From: Chryseobacterium sp. 36-9
GTDB taxonomy: Bacteria; Bacteroidota; Bacteroidia; Flavobacteriales; Weeksellaceae
DNA: 64,000 nt
Direction of reading: 5' to 3'
NCBI GenBank assembly: GCA_001898785.1
Contig: MKVE01000017.1
Coordinates: 1 to 64,000 of the forward strand
In this document: positions 34,789 through 43,751 of the stretch, in pieces
How positions within the stretch are numbered: the stretch's first letter is position 1
How the letters are laid out: the number at the start of each line of letters is the position of its first letter
Translations under genes and position numbers: made by a program
The notes under the pieces: generated by a model
The model's input: only the letters and a program-made list of their open reading frames with translations
Database searches by the model: none
Told to the model about the DNA's origin: nothing

Positions 34789-37446
34789 TCAGCTTTTCTT
34801 GCCTCCGAACTTATTTAGATTCATCATCAGTGATAGCATAAAATAACGTTTCAGGACAAGTTCTTCTCTGTCTTCGATGTAATTGTCGCCGATATTTCTG
34901 ATAGCATTTTGACGTTGATTCAGAACATCATTCATGTTGAATCGCAGTGTCATTTGTTTTTTGTAGAATTTATAATTCACGCTGGAATTCCAGAAATAGG
35001 AAGTCCTGTTGAAACCTGCCGAAATGTTATTATTCTTGGTCACATTGATGTCGTTTGTGAAATAAAGATTGGATTTCAAAAAGTAAGTCACCATTCCGAT
35101 AGTGTAATTTTGTTGAGCCGCTCGCGTTCTATCAATCCTATAATTGGTGTAATTGGAGAAATTATAATTGAGATTGGCAGAGCCGGTCAGGTCCAAAATA
35201 TCTCTCAAGTTAAGCCTCACAGTCATCTTCGGCGCAATATTGTAAATCGTGTTGGTGTATTGGACACCATCCACAAAACCTTTTCTGTGGGTGTAGCTTG
35301 TCAGAAATGATGGCGAAATCCGGAATTCATTTTTATCCCATTTGTAGGTTTTTGAAAAACGGCTATCCCAACTTAGGGTTTTGTTTCCACTAATGTTGGC
35401 AAAAGTTCTGAACTGCCTTCCCGTATCGTCATAGTAAGAAAAATCGGAAACGTTATTATCCGTATAACTGAATTTCAGTGAAGTTGAGTGAGTAATATGT
35501 TTCGGAAGATTCTTATTCACAAAATAAATGGAGCTCGTATTTTTCCAGGTGCTTTTCAAATCAGGATTTCCCTGTGTGGTAAGCAACGGATTGGAAAGGT
35601 CTATATAAGGATTGACCGCCGTCATCTGAGGAGCTGTGAAATCGCTTTGGTTGGATAGTTCCAAGGATTTGCTACTGGAAAATTTGTAAACGAATCTTGT
35701 GTTATAATTCGGGAAAATGAAGTTTTTTCTGAAATCGATATTGTCATTATTAAAGAAAGAATGAAAATCGTTGTTGTTGATTTCCAGATTAGCATTGAAG
35801 AAAAACCGGAATTTGGTTTTGTTCAAATCATAACCCATCACAGCATAAAGTGAATTGATGTTCTGATTAATTGTATTAGACAACAAAGAATTGAATGTAG
35901 AAAATTCTCCCGTCACCGTATCAAAATCGTGAACCTTTCTATCATTTTTGAGTGACAGAGATTTGTAGGTAATTTCTGTGGAAACGATAGCCGAATCGGA
36001 AACTGGTTCATCATATCTCGCATTGAAGTTAAAATCTATATTTTGATTTTTAGAAACTGAGCGCTGATTTCGATAATCATTTTCTTCGGGAGACTGATGA
36101 AATATTGTCGTTGTCAGATTATAATCGGTGCCACTGTTATCCATCACATTGCTGCTGACAGACGCTGAAAAAGTTCGTCTTTCTTTCAGGAATCTTCTTG
36201 TAATTCCTAATGATTGTGAAAAACCATTATTGACAGATTTTTGTTTCACAGAACCCGAGCTTGAATTGAGCAGAACATCATCCCGTAAGGTTACAGACTG
36301 ATTGTCAGAAGTACTTTCGGTGGCGTTGTTATTAAAATTGGAATTGAAAATAATGTTTGTGAACTTATCCAATTTCAAAATCGAATTGGCGCTGAATCCC
36401 AATCTTCGCAAATCCCTGTCGCCAGTACGTTCTGTATTTCTGTCTAATTTGTAGTCGGGCAGAAAGGTGGTTCGGGCAGATTTGGAATACGTTTCGGAGT
36501 TTCTTTCATAATAATTGGCATTCAGTCTGTCCAAATCGAAGTTATCAAACTTGTTAGAGTAGGTTGCATTCACAATTGTTGTACTGAAAATTCCTGCTCC
36601 GGAACCCGTTTTTCCGGATAATCCTGCATTGATATTATTGGAACCTGCTGCTAATGAAAGGCGTGAATCCTGTTTTATTTTTGTAAAGAAAATTGCACCG
36701 TCATAACGTTCATCGGAACCGTAGCCCAATCTGATGTTGCTTGTAACTCCAACTTTATTTTTAGGATCCATTTCAAAATTCACTGTGAGGCTGTCTGTGA
36801 TTGGTGTTCTTCCTGTGAGTTCTTCTTCCTTGGTTTTGGAAGTGGTAACCTGAATTTTTTTGATGATGTTGGCAGGAATCGTTTCCAACTCTATTTTTCC
36901 ATTTTTATCAAACAACGGTTTCCCGTTGATATGGATTTTGCTCACAGATTTTCCGTTAACCGTAATTTTTCCATCCGCATCGATTTCGGCTCCAGGAATT
37001 TCTTTCACCAAGTCGTCAATTTTGGAATCAGGTTTTACTTTCAGAGAAGAAGCGTTGTACTCAACTGTATCTTTTTTAATTTTAACAGGTGAAACCGTGA
37101 TTTTGACTTCTTCTATATTCGTTACAAGTTCTTTGCTGAGTTTGATTGTTCCGAGATTTTCATTTTGATGAATGGACTCGAATTTTTGAGAGAATGGTTT
37201 GAGTTTGTCTCCGGAAATCTGTAGAAATGAGGCTTCGTTTTGTGGAGGAACTTTGATGCTGAAGTTTCCGCATTTACTTGTTCCAATGTAATTGATAATT
37301 GCCGAATCTTTTTGTTTCATCAAAGAAACAGTAATGTTTTCCAACGGATTATTATTTACGTCCGTCACTTTTCCGGTTAAGCTGTAAGTCTGCGCATTCA
37401 GTTTTAGAAAAGCGAAAATAAAAATAAGCCAGAATTTTTTCATCAA
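34789..37446 (-). CDS. TonB-receptor-like outer-membrane beta-barrel protein
   Basis: An 885-residue protein with a signal peptide (about 1-19, KLNAQ) and an N-terminal carboxypeptidase-regulatory-like domain (YSLTGKVTDVNNNPLENI). A plug-like segment (DDLVKEIPGAEIDADGKITVNGK) and a long barrel of the outer-membrane beta-barrel family 3 follow. It lacks a clear TonB box. Such proteins are numerous in Bacteroidota and mostly of unknown substrate. It is a single gene with its own -7 box placed just after the upstream terminator. Confidence 0.85.
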   Translation of the reverse strand: MMKKFWLIFIFAFLKLNAQTYSLTGKVTDVNNNPLENITVSLMKQKDSAIINYIGTSKCGNFSIKVPPQNEASFLQISGDKLKPFSQKFESIHQNENLGTIKLSKELVTNIEEVKITVSPVKIKKDTVEYNASSLKVKPDSKIDDLVKEIPGAEIDADGKITVNGKSVSKIHINGKPLFDKNGKIELETIPANIIKKIQVTTSKTKEEELTGRTPITDSLTVNFEMDPKNKVGVTSNIRLGYGSDERYDGAIFFTKIKQDSRLSLAAGSNNINAGLSGKTGSGAGIFSTTIVNATYSNKFDNFDLDRLNANYYERNSETYSKSARTTFLPDYKLDRNTERTGDRDLRRLGFSANSILKLDKFTNIIFNSNFNNNATESTSDNQSVTLRDDVLLNSSSGSVKQKSVNNGFSQSLGITRRFLKERRTFSASVSSNVMDNSGTDYNLTTTIFHQSPEENDYRNQRSVSKNQNIDFNFNARYDEPVSDSAIVSTEITYKSLSLKNDRKVHDFDTVTGEFSTFNSLLSNTINQNINSLYAVMGYDLNKTKFRFFFNANLEINNNDFHSFFNNDNIDFRKNFIFPNYNTRFVYKFSSSKSLELSNQSDFTAPQMTAVNPYIDLSNPLLTTQGNPDLKSTWKNTSSIYFVNKNLPKHITHSTSLKFSYTDNNVSDFSYYDDTGRQFRTFANISGNKTLSWDSRFSKTYKWDKNEFRISPSFLTSYTHRKGFVDGVQYTNTIYNIAPKMTVRLNLRDILDLTGSANLNYNFSNYTNYRIDRTRAAQQNYTIGMVTYFLKSNLYFTNDINVTKNNNISAGFNRTSYFWNSSVNYKFYKKQMTLRFNMNDVLNQRQNAIRNIGDNYIEDREELVLKRYFMLSLMMNLNKFGGKKS

Positions 37447-37465
37447 ATGTTATAGTTTTCGGCAC

Positions 37466-37473
37466 CAAAAATA
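37466..37473 (-). promoter_or_regulatory. -7 box of the outer-membrane protein gene
   Basis: TATTTTTG on the minus strand, 19 bases before the ATG at 37446 and directly after a terminator. Confidence 0.6.
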
Positions 37474-37474
37474 G

Positions 37475-37499
37475 AAAAAACCCCTGAAACATCAGAGGT
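37475..37499 (-). terminator. Intrinsic terminator of the SH3/BON genes
   Basis: On the minus strand ACCTCTGA pairs with TCAGGGGT (one T-G pair, loop TGTT), then TTTTT. Confidence 0.75.
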
Positions 37500-37523
37500 T
37501 TTAAATTTAATTAAGTTTTGAAA

Positions 37524-37940
37524 TTAAGCTTTCAAATATCTTGCGTAAGCATAACCTTCTTCGCCATCAGCAGTTTTGATTTTCCACCAGTCGTCAGAAG
37601 ATTGCTCAACCAAAGTTACCACTTCACCTTTAGCTGCTTTTCCTACAACTGCAGCTTCCGTAGAAGGTTCCTGTCTGATATTAAGATTAGACTCATCAGT
37701 TGCAACAGTTAAAGAAGCGCCAGCTGCCAATCCGGAAACCTGAACATCGATATTAATATCGGTTGCTGTATAAGAAGAATCAATAGCGCCCAAAGCATTC
37801 CAAACTGAATCTTTTGCTGCGCTGCTAGACGCTTTTCCTGTGATATATAAAACACCGTCCTGTTCCTGAACAGAAAGGTCGGAAAGTCCTGCCGACTGAG
37901 CAGCAGAAACTACACTTGCATATTTGTCTTGTAAACTCAT
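37524..37940 (-). CDS. BON-like plus bacterial SH3 domain protein
   Basis: A 138-residue protein without a signal peptide. The N-terminal half (about 1-68) has BON-like pattern (DKYASVVSAAQSAGL … QEQDGVLYITGKA). The C-terminal half (about 76-138) is an SH3b domain (NLNIRQEPSTEAAVVGKA … GYAYARYLKA). It starts 6 bases after the BON lipoprotein gene, so the two are co-transcribed and probably work together. The lack of an export signal is odd for an SH3b protein; the role is unknown. Confidence 0.78.
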   Translation of the reverse strand: MSLQDKYASVVSAAQSAGLSDLSVQEQDGVLYITGKASSSAAKDSVWNALGAIDSSYTATDINIDVQVSGLAAGASLTVATDESNLNIRQEPSTEAAVVGKAAKGEVVTLVEQSSDDWWKIKTADGEEGYAYARYLKA

Positions 37941-37946
37941 TTGTGA

Positions 37947-38426
37947 TTATTTTACAGTGATTTTATTATCGTATTTACCAATTTTAAGCGCATCTACAGA
38001 TTCTTTTACTTTTCTTGCATTAGCAGCAGTTGTAGTTCCTGTCAATGTTAATGTTCCTGCAACATCTTCCGCTTTTACGCCCGGGATATCTTTAAGCGCA
38101 TCATTCACTTTCTGTAAAACAGCGGCGTCAACAGTATTCACTTCCACAGGCGCGGCTGCTGGGGCTACGGTTGCCATATCGTGAACATCTTTGATACCCT
38201 GAACTTTTTTAAGAGCGTCGATAGCAGCTTGTTTATCAGCTTCGGTTGCAAAAACTCCGCTTAGGTGAGCTTGTCCCTCTTTCACTTCAACAGATGTTCC
38301 TGGATAAGCCGTGATTGCTGTGGTTGCCTGGGAAGTCAGTTCCGCATCAGAAACTTTCTTTTTGCAGGAAACGGCTGTCATTGATACCATCAATGCAAGA
38401 GCCGCAATTTTAAATGTTTTTTTCAT
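37947..38426 (-). CDS. BON-domain lipoprotein
   Basis: A 159-residue lipoprotein (lipobox TAVSC, Cys21) with two BON-type domains at about 28-85 (SVEVKEGQAHLSG) and 100-159 (KAEDVAGTLTLTG), joined by an Ala/Pro/Val linker. BON domains bind membranes or glycans, as in OsmY and Kbp. It probably sits at the outer membrane and responds to envelope or osmotic stress, which is inference. Confidence 0.83.
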   Translation of the reverse strand: MKKTFKIAALALMVSMTAVSCKKKVSDAELTSQATTAITAYPGTSVEVKEGQAHLSGVFATEADKQAAIDALKKVQGIKDVHDMATVAPAAAPVEVNTVDAAVLQKVNDALKDIPGVKAEDVAGTLTLTGTTTAANARKVKESVDALKIGKYDNKITVK

Positions 38427-38588
38427 AGGATAAAAATTAATTTATTTAGGTTGTGTTTTATAACTATTAAAATTGATGCCAAACAAAGCGGGCACCAATC
38501 GCATTTTAATTTCAACTTTCGTCTTTAGTAAAATTAAAAACTTTTTTGATGCGACAATGGCTATTAAAAATATTTAACAGAATTTTAT

Positions 38589-38618
38589 AAGTTGATTTAA
38601 AAAGATGAAAATCAACTT
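38589..38618. other. Perfect 10-bp hairpin
   Basis: AAGTTGATTT (38589-38598) and AAATCAACTT (38609-38618) are exact inverted copies around a 10-base loop. There is no T-run on either side; it may end or protect a transcript of the phosphotransferase gene. Confidence 0.4.
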
Positions 38619-38653
38619 AACTGATTGTAAATATTTTGCTCATTTTTGTTTTT

Positions 38654-39652
38654 TTATATGTGTTCTATTGCTGCTTTGTTATCATAATAGTCCATCCAGT
38701 TTTTAATTCTTTCTACAAACATTTTGAGATAGTTTTCGGTAAAGAATATATTAGACCAATCAAATCTCTGCGCCTGAACACCAAGGTAAAACAAGAAAAT
38801 TGATGCTCCTGCGTCGGGAATTAGTTTAAGTTCATCAGCGGATAGATTTCTTTTCTTTCTGTAGCCGTTCAGGAAACTTTCAACCTTCGATTCGTAGATT
38901 TGTTTGCCGGATTCAATGAAAAATAATTGTTTGCAGAAATAGCCAATATCCAAAATCAGCAATCCATTTCCACAGTTGTCAAAATCGAAAATGGTAATCT
39001 CCTTTTCATTATTCACACTCAAGTTATCGTACCAAATATCCAGATGAATTATTCCTTTTTGATTTTCTGAAAAAGCATTTTTTTCAAAATTCTTGGATAT
39101 TTTATTGCCAATTTCTTTGAGATATTTCATTTCATTTAAATCCTCGGGAAAATAAGAAGTCAGATGATCATAAGATTTATTCAACAAAATATCAGAATTA
39201 TAATTTACCCTATCTATTTTTTTAGTTGCAGTTATATTGTGAATTTCAGCCATAAGCGAACCAATTGCAAAGCAGGTTTCATTGGTCATAAATCTTATTT
39301 TTTCGCCTTCTGCAAATGTGAAAACAACAGCATATCGAAGTCCTTCGGGAGCATTTATTTCTTGAATGAATTTTCCATCTTTATCGGCAATTGGAAATGA
39401 AATTGAAAGATTATGGGTTTTAAGTAGGTTTAAAAGTTCTAATTCCTGATCAATTTCGATTTTTGTTCTCCATTGATGGCAATAAACTCTGACAACAAAC
39501 TTCGTGCTTGTATCTGATAAAAAATAAGTATGATTAACTCCAGTTCGAAACAGCTTACAGTCAAAATTTTCATTTAAAACATATTTTTCTTGAATAAAAT
39601 TTCCTAATTCTGTTTCTGACAATGTTGAAGCTATTACTGGGAAATTTGTCAT
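38654..39652 (-). CDS. Phosphotransferase of the APH/choline kinase-like family
   Basis: A 332-residue kinase-fold enzyme with the catalytic-loop motif HLDIWYDNLSV and the metal motif IFDFDNCG. The family includes aminoglycoside phosphotransferases, homoserine kinase II and choline kinases, so the substrate is not set by sequence. There is no link to a resistance locus; a metabolic small-molecule kinase is more likely. Confidence 0.8.
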   Translation of the reverse strand: MTNFPVIASTLSETELGNFIQEKYVLNENFDCKLFRTGVNHTYFLSDTSTKFVVRVYCHQWRTKIEIDQELELLNLLKTHNLSISFPIADKDGKFIQEINAPEGLRYAVVFTFAEGEKIRFMTNETCFAIGSLMAEIHNITATKKIDRVNYNSDILLNKSYDHLTSYFPEDLNEMKYLKEIGNKISKNFEKNAFSENQKGIIHLDIWYDNLSVNNEKEITIFDFDNCGNGLLILDIGYFCKQLFFIESGKQIYESKVESFLNGYRKKRNLSADELKLIPDAGASIFLFYLGVQAQRFDWSNIFFTENYLKMFVERIKNWMDYYDNKAAIEHI

Positions 39653-39735
39653 TTTAAAATGTTTTGATTTTCGAAATAATTGATAAGATTATGAAGGAAA
39701 AGTTGGCTAAAGATATTTTTGGAATATTCACTTTA

Positions 39736-40191
39736 TTATTCCGTTCCAAATAATTTTCCATTAAACGTATGAGTACAGCAATTGCAATAAGGTTTCATAT
39801 CCTTTGCAGTAAGTTGAGGATTGGTTAATTGTAAAATGCCATTATAATCAACATATAAACCAGAAAAATAAGAAGATTCGCCAACTCGAATAAAATCTTT
39901 TTTATTTTCCTCAATTAAAGCGACCATCCAAAAAATAGGCTCACTTTTATCTAATCTAGATTTTGCCTCACTAAAAACTTCGTCCCAATCAGATCCTACT
40001 TTTGATAATAAAAATCGATAGAGAGGAGTATAATCTAACCCTCGTTCTTTTTTACCGGACATTTTTCCTTTAATTAATTTTAAAGTTTCCTTTTTATGCC
40101 TCGTGTTTTTAAAATCTCCACCAAAGTTATGATGGACATTAAATGTTGTAGTATTGACTTTTCTAAATAATTTAGATTTCTCTTTATTCAT
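39736..40191 (-). CDS. Unrecognised protein tightly coupled to pncB
   Basis: A 151-residue cytoplasmic protein that starts 2 bases after the pncB stop. It is basic at the N-terminus (KEKSKLFRKVN … NTRHKKETLKLIKGKM). The middle reads YTPLYRFLLSKVGSDWDEVF, and a C-terminal YCNCCTHTFNGK motif with three Cys and one His could bind zinc. The family is not recognised. Coupling to pncB suggests NAD metabolism or simple co-expression, but that is only inference. Confidence 0.7.
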   Translation of the reverse strand: MNKEKSKLFRKVNTTTFNVHHNFGGDFKNTRHKKETLKLIKGKMSGKKERGLDYTPLYRFLLSKVGSDWDEVFSEAKSRLDKSEPIFWMVALIEENKKDFIRVGESSYFSGLYVDYNGILQLTNPQLTAKDMKPYCNCCTHTFNGKLFGTE

Positions 40192-40193
40192 AT

Positions 40194-41369
40194 TTATTTT
40201 ATCCTCAAAAACTCCTTGGCAAGCTCGATCATTTTTGGATCTCCGGTATATTTTCCTTTTTCATCAGAGAGTTTTACTGTTGGGATCCACTCGTTATTGA
40301 TGCCTTTTACGCTGATGAGCTTCATTACTATATTCATTGGTTTGAGTCCGACATCATTGGTAAGATTGGTTCCGATCCCAAAAGAAATCCCGATTTTTCC
40401 TCTACAGTAATTGGTGATTTCCTCCACTTTTTCGAGATTAAGACCGTCAGAAAAAATAATGTATTTGAATAATGGGTTGATGCCGTTCTTCAGATAATGT
40501 GCAATGGTTTTATCAGCAAATTCAAAAGGATCACCACTATCGTGACGAACACCGTCAAACAGCTTCGCAAATTTCTTATCAAACTGTTGGAAGAAAACAT
40601 CAGTTGTATAAGTGTCAGACAGTGCAACGCCTAAATCTCCACGGTAAACATTAACCCAGTTTTCTAACGCAATGGAATTAGCCATCTTGAACCCAAATTC
40701 AGCTGCGTGAAACATAAACCACTCGTGTGCGTGTGTTCCGATTGGTTTTACCTTGTAAAGCATCGCCAAATGGACATTGGAAGTACCCGTAAAAGTTGAT
40801 TTTTTATCCTGAATCAAGGCGTCCATCACCAATCTGTGAACCTTATAAGAATGCCTTCTTCTTGTTCCGAATTCCGCAAACGGAACACCGAGTTCTGTAA
40901 GATGTGCGGCTTTTTCCAGCGTCTTGCCAATAACTTCTTCATTGGTCTGTCGCTCCATGTGATTCATTTCGTAATGAAGTTCACTGATAAGCGACAGGAG
41001 CGGAACTTCCCAGAGAATTGTTCTGTACCAGAGGCCTTCAACCGAAACTTTTAGCTCATTTCCGTTTTGTTCGATCTTCACTTCCGAAGGGTCGTAATGA
41101 AAACCTTCCAAAAAATCGAGGTAGGGTAGAGCAAGATAAGGACAAGTGACTTTCAGATATTTTTTTTCGTCTTTGGTCAGTTTCAATTCAGCCATTGCAT
41201 TGACGGATTTTCTCAGTTCCTCCGCAAAACCTTCTGGGAAGCTGTGTTTTCCTCTGTTAATGAATTCATATTTTACAATCTCGTTGGTAAAAAGCTTTAC
41301 TACTGCGTTTTGCATTGTGATCTTGTAGAAGTCATTGTCCAGAATCGAATTGAGTCTTACCTCGCGCAT
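40194..41369 (-). CDS. pncB: Nicotinate phosphoribosyltransferase
   Basis: A 391-residue enzyme that makes nicotinate mononucleotide from nicotinate and PRPP, in the NAD salvage pathway. Recognisable by DNDFYKITMQNAV at the N-terminus, EFGTRRRHS, the phospho-His region VRHDSGDP and IFSDGLNLEK. The length is typical. Its own -7 box is just upstream and an unknown gene follows with a 2-base gap. Confidence 0.95.
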   Translation of the reverse strand: MREVRLNSILDNDFYKITMQNAVVKLFTNEIVKYEFINRGKHSFPEGFAEELRKSVNAMAELKLTKDEKKYLKVTCPYLALPYLDFLEGFHYDPSEVKIEQNGNELKVSVEGLWYRTILWEVPLLSLISELHYEMNHMERQTNEEVIGKTLEKAAHLTELGVPFAEFGTRRRHSYKVHRLVMDALIQDKKSTFTGTSNVHLAMLYKVKPIGTHAHEWFMFHAAEFGFKMANSIALENWVNVYRGDLGVALSDTYTTDVFFQQFDKKFAKLFDGVRHDSGDPFEFADKTIAHYLKNGINPLFKYIIFSDGLNLEKVEEITNYCRGKIGISFGIGTNLTNDVGLKPMNIVMKLISVKGINNEWIPTVKLSDEKGKYTGDPKMIELAKEFLRIK

Positions 41370-41385
41370 AAAAATATCATTTAAA

Positions 41386-41393
41386 CAAATCTA
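41386..41393 (-). promoter_or_regulatory. -7 box of pncB
   Basis: TAGATTTG on the minus strand, 16 bases before the ATG at 41369. Confidence 0.65.
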
Positions 41394-41404
41394 AGGAATT
41401 GATG

Positions 41405-41545
41405 TTGATTATAAGCCACAAAAGTTACAAATTGCATAGGTTTTTTCTATTTCAAAAGTTAAATAGAAATAGCGAATTTTGATGTTTTCTTTTTTTCTAA
41501 TCCTTTATTTAGATTTTTCTTTTGTGCCTTTTGTGGTTTGATTAT
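41405..41545. repeat. Inverted repeat with CACAAAAG arms
   Basis: AGCCACAAAAGTTACAAA near 41412 and CTTTTGTGCCTTTTGTGGTT near 41519 are inverted, imperfect arms about 90 bases apart, similar in style to the CACAAAG element at 32267-32423. Confidence 0.45.
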
Positions 41546-41564
41546 TTATAAAAATAACAATCCT

Positions 41565-41572
41565 TACTTTTG
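41565..41572 (+). promoter_or_regulatory. -7 box of the small membrane protein gene
   Basis: TACTTTTG, 15 bases before the ATG at 41588. It includes the TTG that would otherwise be an upstream start. Confidence 0.6.
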
Positions 41573-41587
41573 TCAAAATTTTTTGAA

Positions 41588-41920
41588 ATGATAAAAGCGC
41601 TGATGTATTTCGTAGTTGGAACTCTGATTAGTTTTTTTTTGAGACGTTTAACAGGTGGACCTGCTGAATTTTGGGTTGAACTTTACGTCGCTTCGGCTTT
41701 TGGAATTGGCTGGGGATTGGCTTATTTTGTGGACCACCCGGAATGGTCGCTTCCAAAGAAAATGGGAATTTCCTTTATTGGAATTGTTTTTTTGGTTGCT
41801 GTCGGATTGTTATGTTTCAATTTTGAAACTGCAGTTCCTTCGATTATCAAGTTCTCTACGGTTTTCGTAGCGTATTATATGATTGCCAGCTTCCGGGAAA
41901 GCAAATCGTTGAGGTATTAA
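41588..41920 (+). CDS. Small membrane protein, unknown
   Basis: A 110-residue protein with about four hydrophobic segments (for example ALMYFVVGTLISFFL, GIGWGLAYFVD, GIVFLVAVGLLCF). It has no signal for a known family. The ATG at 41588 was preferred to TTG 41570, which overlaps the -7 box. Single gene before a strong terminator. Confidence 0.65.
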   Translation: MIKALMYFVVGTLISFFLRRLTGGPAEFWVELYVASAFGIGWGLAYFVDHPEWSLPKKMGISFIGIVFLVAVGLLCFNFETAVPSIIKFSTVFVAYYMIASFRESKSLRY

Positions 41921-41940
41921 TTTTTAGGTTATATGATTTA

Positions 41941-41978
41941 AAAGCCGGACTTTTCGAAGTCCGGCTTTTTGTTTTTAA
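41941..41978. terminator. Bidirectional terminator
   Basis: AAAGCCGGACTT pairs perfectly with AAGTCCGGCTTT around TTCG (41941-41968), followed by TTGTTTTT. It separates two convergent genes. Confidence 0.9.
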
Positions 41979-43072
41979 TGAATCATCAGAAAGCTGATGA
42001 CGCCTAAGCCTATTACCAAAAGCATAAATGCAAAGAAATTGAACATAAACAAAATGCAGCCGATGATAAAACTGATAACACCGTGTGTATGGTAAACCTT
42101 ATAATGGGCTATGAAAAAATATACGATGCTGTAGAAGAATATCACATTCATCAATAAATAAATGATGACACTGATTGAAGAATGCGTTACGTCTGCCAAT
42201 TTATATAAAAAGGAAAATAACAAAATGGTCAATAATAAAAAACTGAAATAATGTAACGTGAAAATCCCGTGGTCAAAATACCACCATTTTTTCTTGTTAT
42301 GGAAAATCCACAGGAAGAATGCAAAAATCGGAAGATAAATGAACAAAGCTTTTGGCAGATTATGAAAAGAGGTCTCACCCAATTTTTTTACGATTTCTCC
42401 TTTTGTAATACCTTTTTCCTTCAGTTCGAAAAACTTATGGGCAACAGGCACATTGATGAAATCGAAGAACGAAGGATTTTTTGCTTTTGCAGAATCAAAT
42501 GATTTTTGATTTGTATAACCATTATATTCAAAATTATCATCCAGCTTCTTGCTCATGTCAAAGCTGTCTTCTATATCACTTAATCTTGCGGAATCTTTCA
42601 GCAAAGTATTCACTTTACTAATAGTTACAGAATCTGTTCCTTTTATTTTTTCTTCCGTTCTGATGCTATCGAGCTTTTTGGAAGTTTCAGCCAGTCTGTT
42701 CAAAGAGATTGTCTTTTCTTTTCCAGGTTCTTTTTTACCTTCAAAATTAATCTTGAATGGCGGAAATACGGCAAACAGGAAAAATGTGATGAAACTGATG
42801 AAAATATAAAGCTTAACCGGCGGAACAAATTTTTGTCTTTTACCTTCCAGATAAGTATTGGTTAATTTGCCGGGTTTGAAAAGAAGATTTTTAAGAGTTC
42901 CCCAGAACTGACCGTCATAATGGGTGAAGTCTTCTACGAAATGAGTGAAAAGGTAATGGAAAGGCTGCCTGGTCTCGATGTTCTGTTGGCCACAATGCGG
43001 ACAATAATGTTCCTCAACATGGTGTCCGCAATTAAGGCAATCTTTTTCTTCTCTCAGTTTTCCGTGGCTCAT
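41975..43072 (-). CDS. DUF3667 protein with N-terminal zinc ribbon and membrane domain
   Basis: A 365-residue protein. Residues 12-27 form a zinc ribbon (C12-x2-C15 … C24-x2-C27). The family motif HYDGQFWGTLKNLLFKPGKL comes next, then a membrane span, a long soluble region at about 115-215 and four C-terminal spans (from about 225). The function of DUF3667 is unknown. Single gene with its own -7 box. Confidence 0.85.
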   Translation of the reverse strand: MSHGKLREEKDCLNCGHHVEEHYCPHCGQQNIETRQPFHYLFTHFVEDFTHYDGQFWGTLKNLLFKPGKLTNTYLEGKRQKFVPPVKLYIFISFITFFLFAVFPPFKINFEGKKEPGKEKTISLNRLAETSKKLDSIRTEEKIKGTDSVTISKVNTLLKDSARLSDIEDSFDMSKKLDDNFEYNGYTNQKSFDSAKAKNPSFFDFINVPVAHKFFELKEKGITKGEIVKKLGETSFHNLPKALFIYLPIFAFFLWIFHNKKKWWYFDHGIFTLHYFSFLLLTILLFSFLYKLADVTHSSISVIIYLLMNVIFFYSIVYFFIAHYKVYHTHGVISFIIGCILFMFNFFAFMLLVIGLGVISFLMIH

Positions 43073-43088
43073 TTTATAGAATTTTCCT

Positions 43089-43096
43089 CAAAAATA
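43089..43096 (-). promoter_or_regulatory. -7 box of the DUF3667 gene
   Basis: TATTTTTG on the minus strand, 16 bases before the ATG at 43072. Confidence 0.55.
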
Positions 43097-43236
43097 TAAA
43101 AATCCCGAATTATAAATAAAGCTTATTTTGACAAATTTTAGAAAGTTTTCGGGTAATTAATGATTCGTTAACGTATTAGTTTTTAGAAAATTAAAATATT
43201 TTTCTGAGGAAAATTTTTCATCCGGGAAAAAATTCT

Positions 43237-43244
43237 TACCTTTG
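43237..43244 (+). promoter_or_regulatory. -7 box of the rplM-rpsI operon
   Basis: TACCTTTG fits the consensus perfectly. A leader of about 42 bases follows, with ATCG-TAAA-CGAT (43273-43284) just before the GTG start of rplM. Confidence 0.7.
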
Positions 43245-43289
43245 CACACCCTTTAGGGGAAAATTATGTTTAATCGTAAACGATAAATT

Positions 43290-43745
43290 GTGAATACATT
43301 AAGTTACAAAACAGTATCGGCAAACAAAGCTACCGCTAATAAAGAATGGGTTGTGGTAGACGCTGCTGAGCAACCGTTGGGAAGACTAGCTTCTACTGTT
43401 GCAAAGATTTTGAGAGGTAAGCACAAAACGAATTACACACCGCACGTAGATTGTGGAGATAACGTAATCGTTTTGAACGCTGGGAAAGTTACACTTTCCG
43501 GAAACAAGTGGGCAGACAAAACTTACATTTGGCACACTGGATATCCAGGTGGTCAGAAGTCTATGACTGCTGAAGAGCTTAGAAAAAAAGATGCTCTTAA
43601 AGTATTGGAAAAATCTGTAAAAGGTATGTTGCCAAAAAACAGATTAGGTTCGGCTTTATTCAAAAACCTTTATCTATATGAAGGAACTGAGCACAAACAC
43701 GAAGCTCAACAGCCAAAAGTAATCAATGTTAACGAATTCAAATAA
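43290..43745 (+). CDS. rplM: 50S ribosomal protein L13
   Basis: A 151-residue ribosomal protein starting at GTG 43290 (MNTLSYKTVSANK). L13 hallmarks: WVVVDAAEQPLGRLAS, ILRGKHKTNYTPHVD, HTGYPGG and GMLPKNRLG. It is first in the operon with rpsI 6 bases later, the usual order. Confidence 0.97.
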   Translation: MNTLSYKTVSANKATANKEWVVVDAAEQPLGRLASTVAKILRGKHKTNYTPHVDCGDNVIVLNAGKVTLSGNKWADKTYIWHTGYPGGQKSMTAEELRKKDALKVLEKSVKGMLPKNRLGSALFKNLYLYEGTEHKHEAQQPKVINVNEFK

Positions 43746-43751
43746 TTGAGT

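Noticed and set aside
38654-39652. Aminoglycoside resistance gene
   Set aside because: Only the broad kinase fold is seen; no context or motif specific to antibiotic-modifying enzymes.
41570-41587. TTG start for the small membrane protein
   Set aside because: TTG is the end of the -7 box TACTTTTG.
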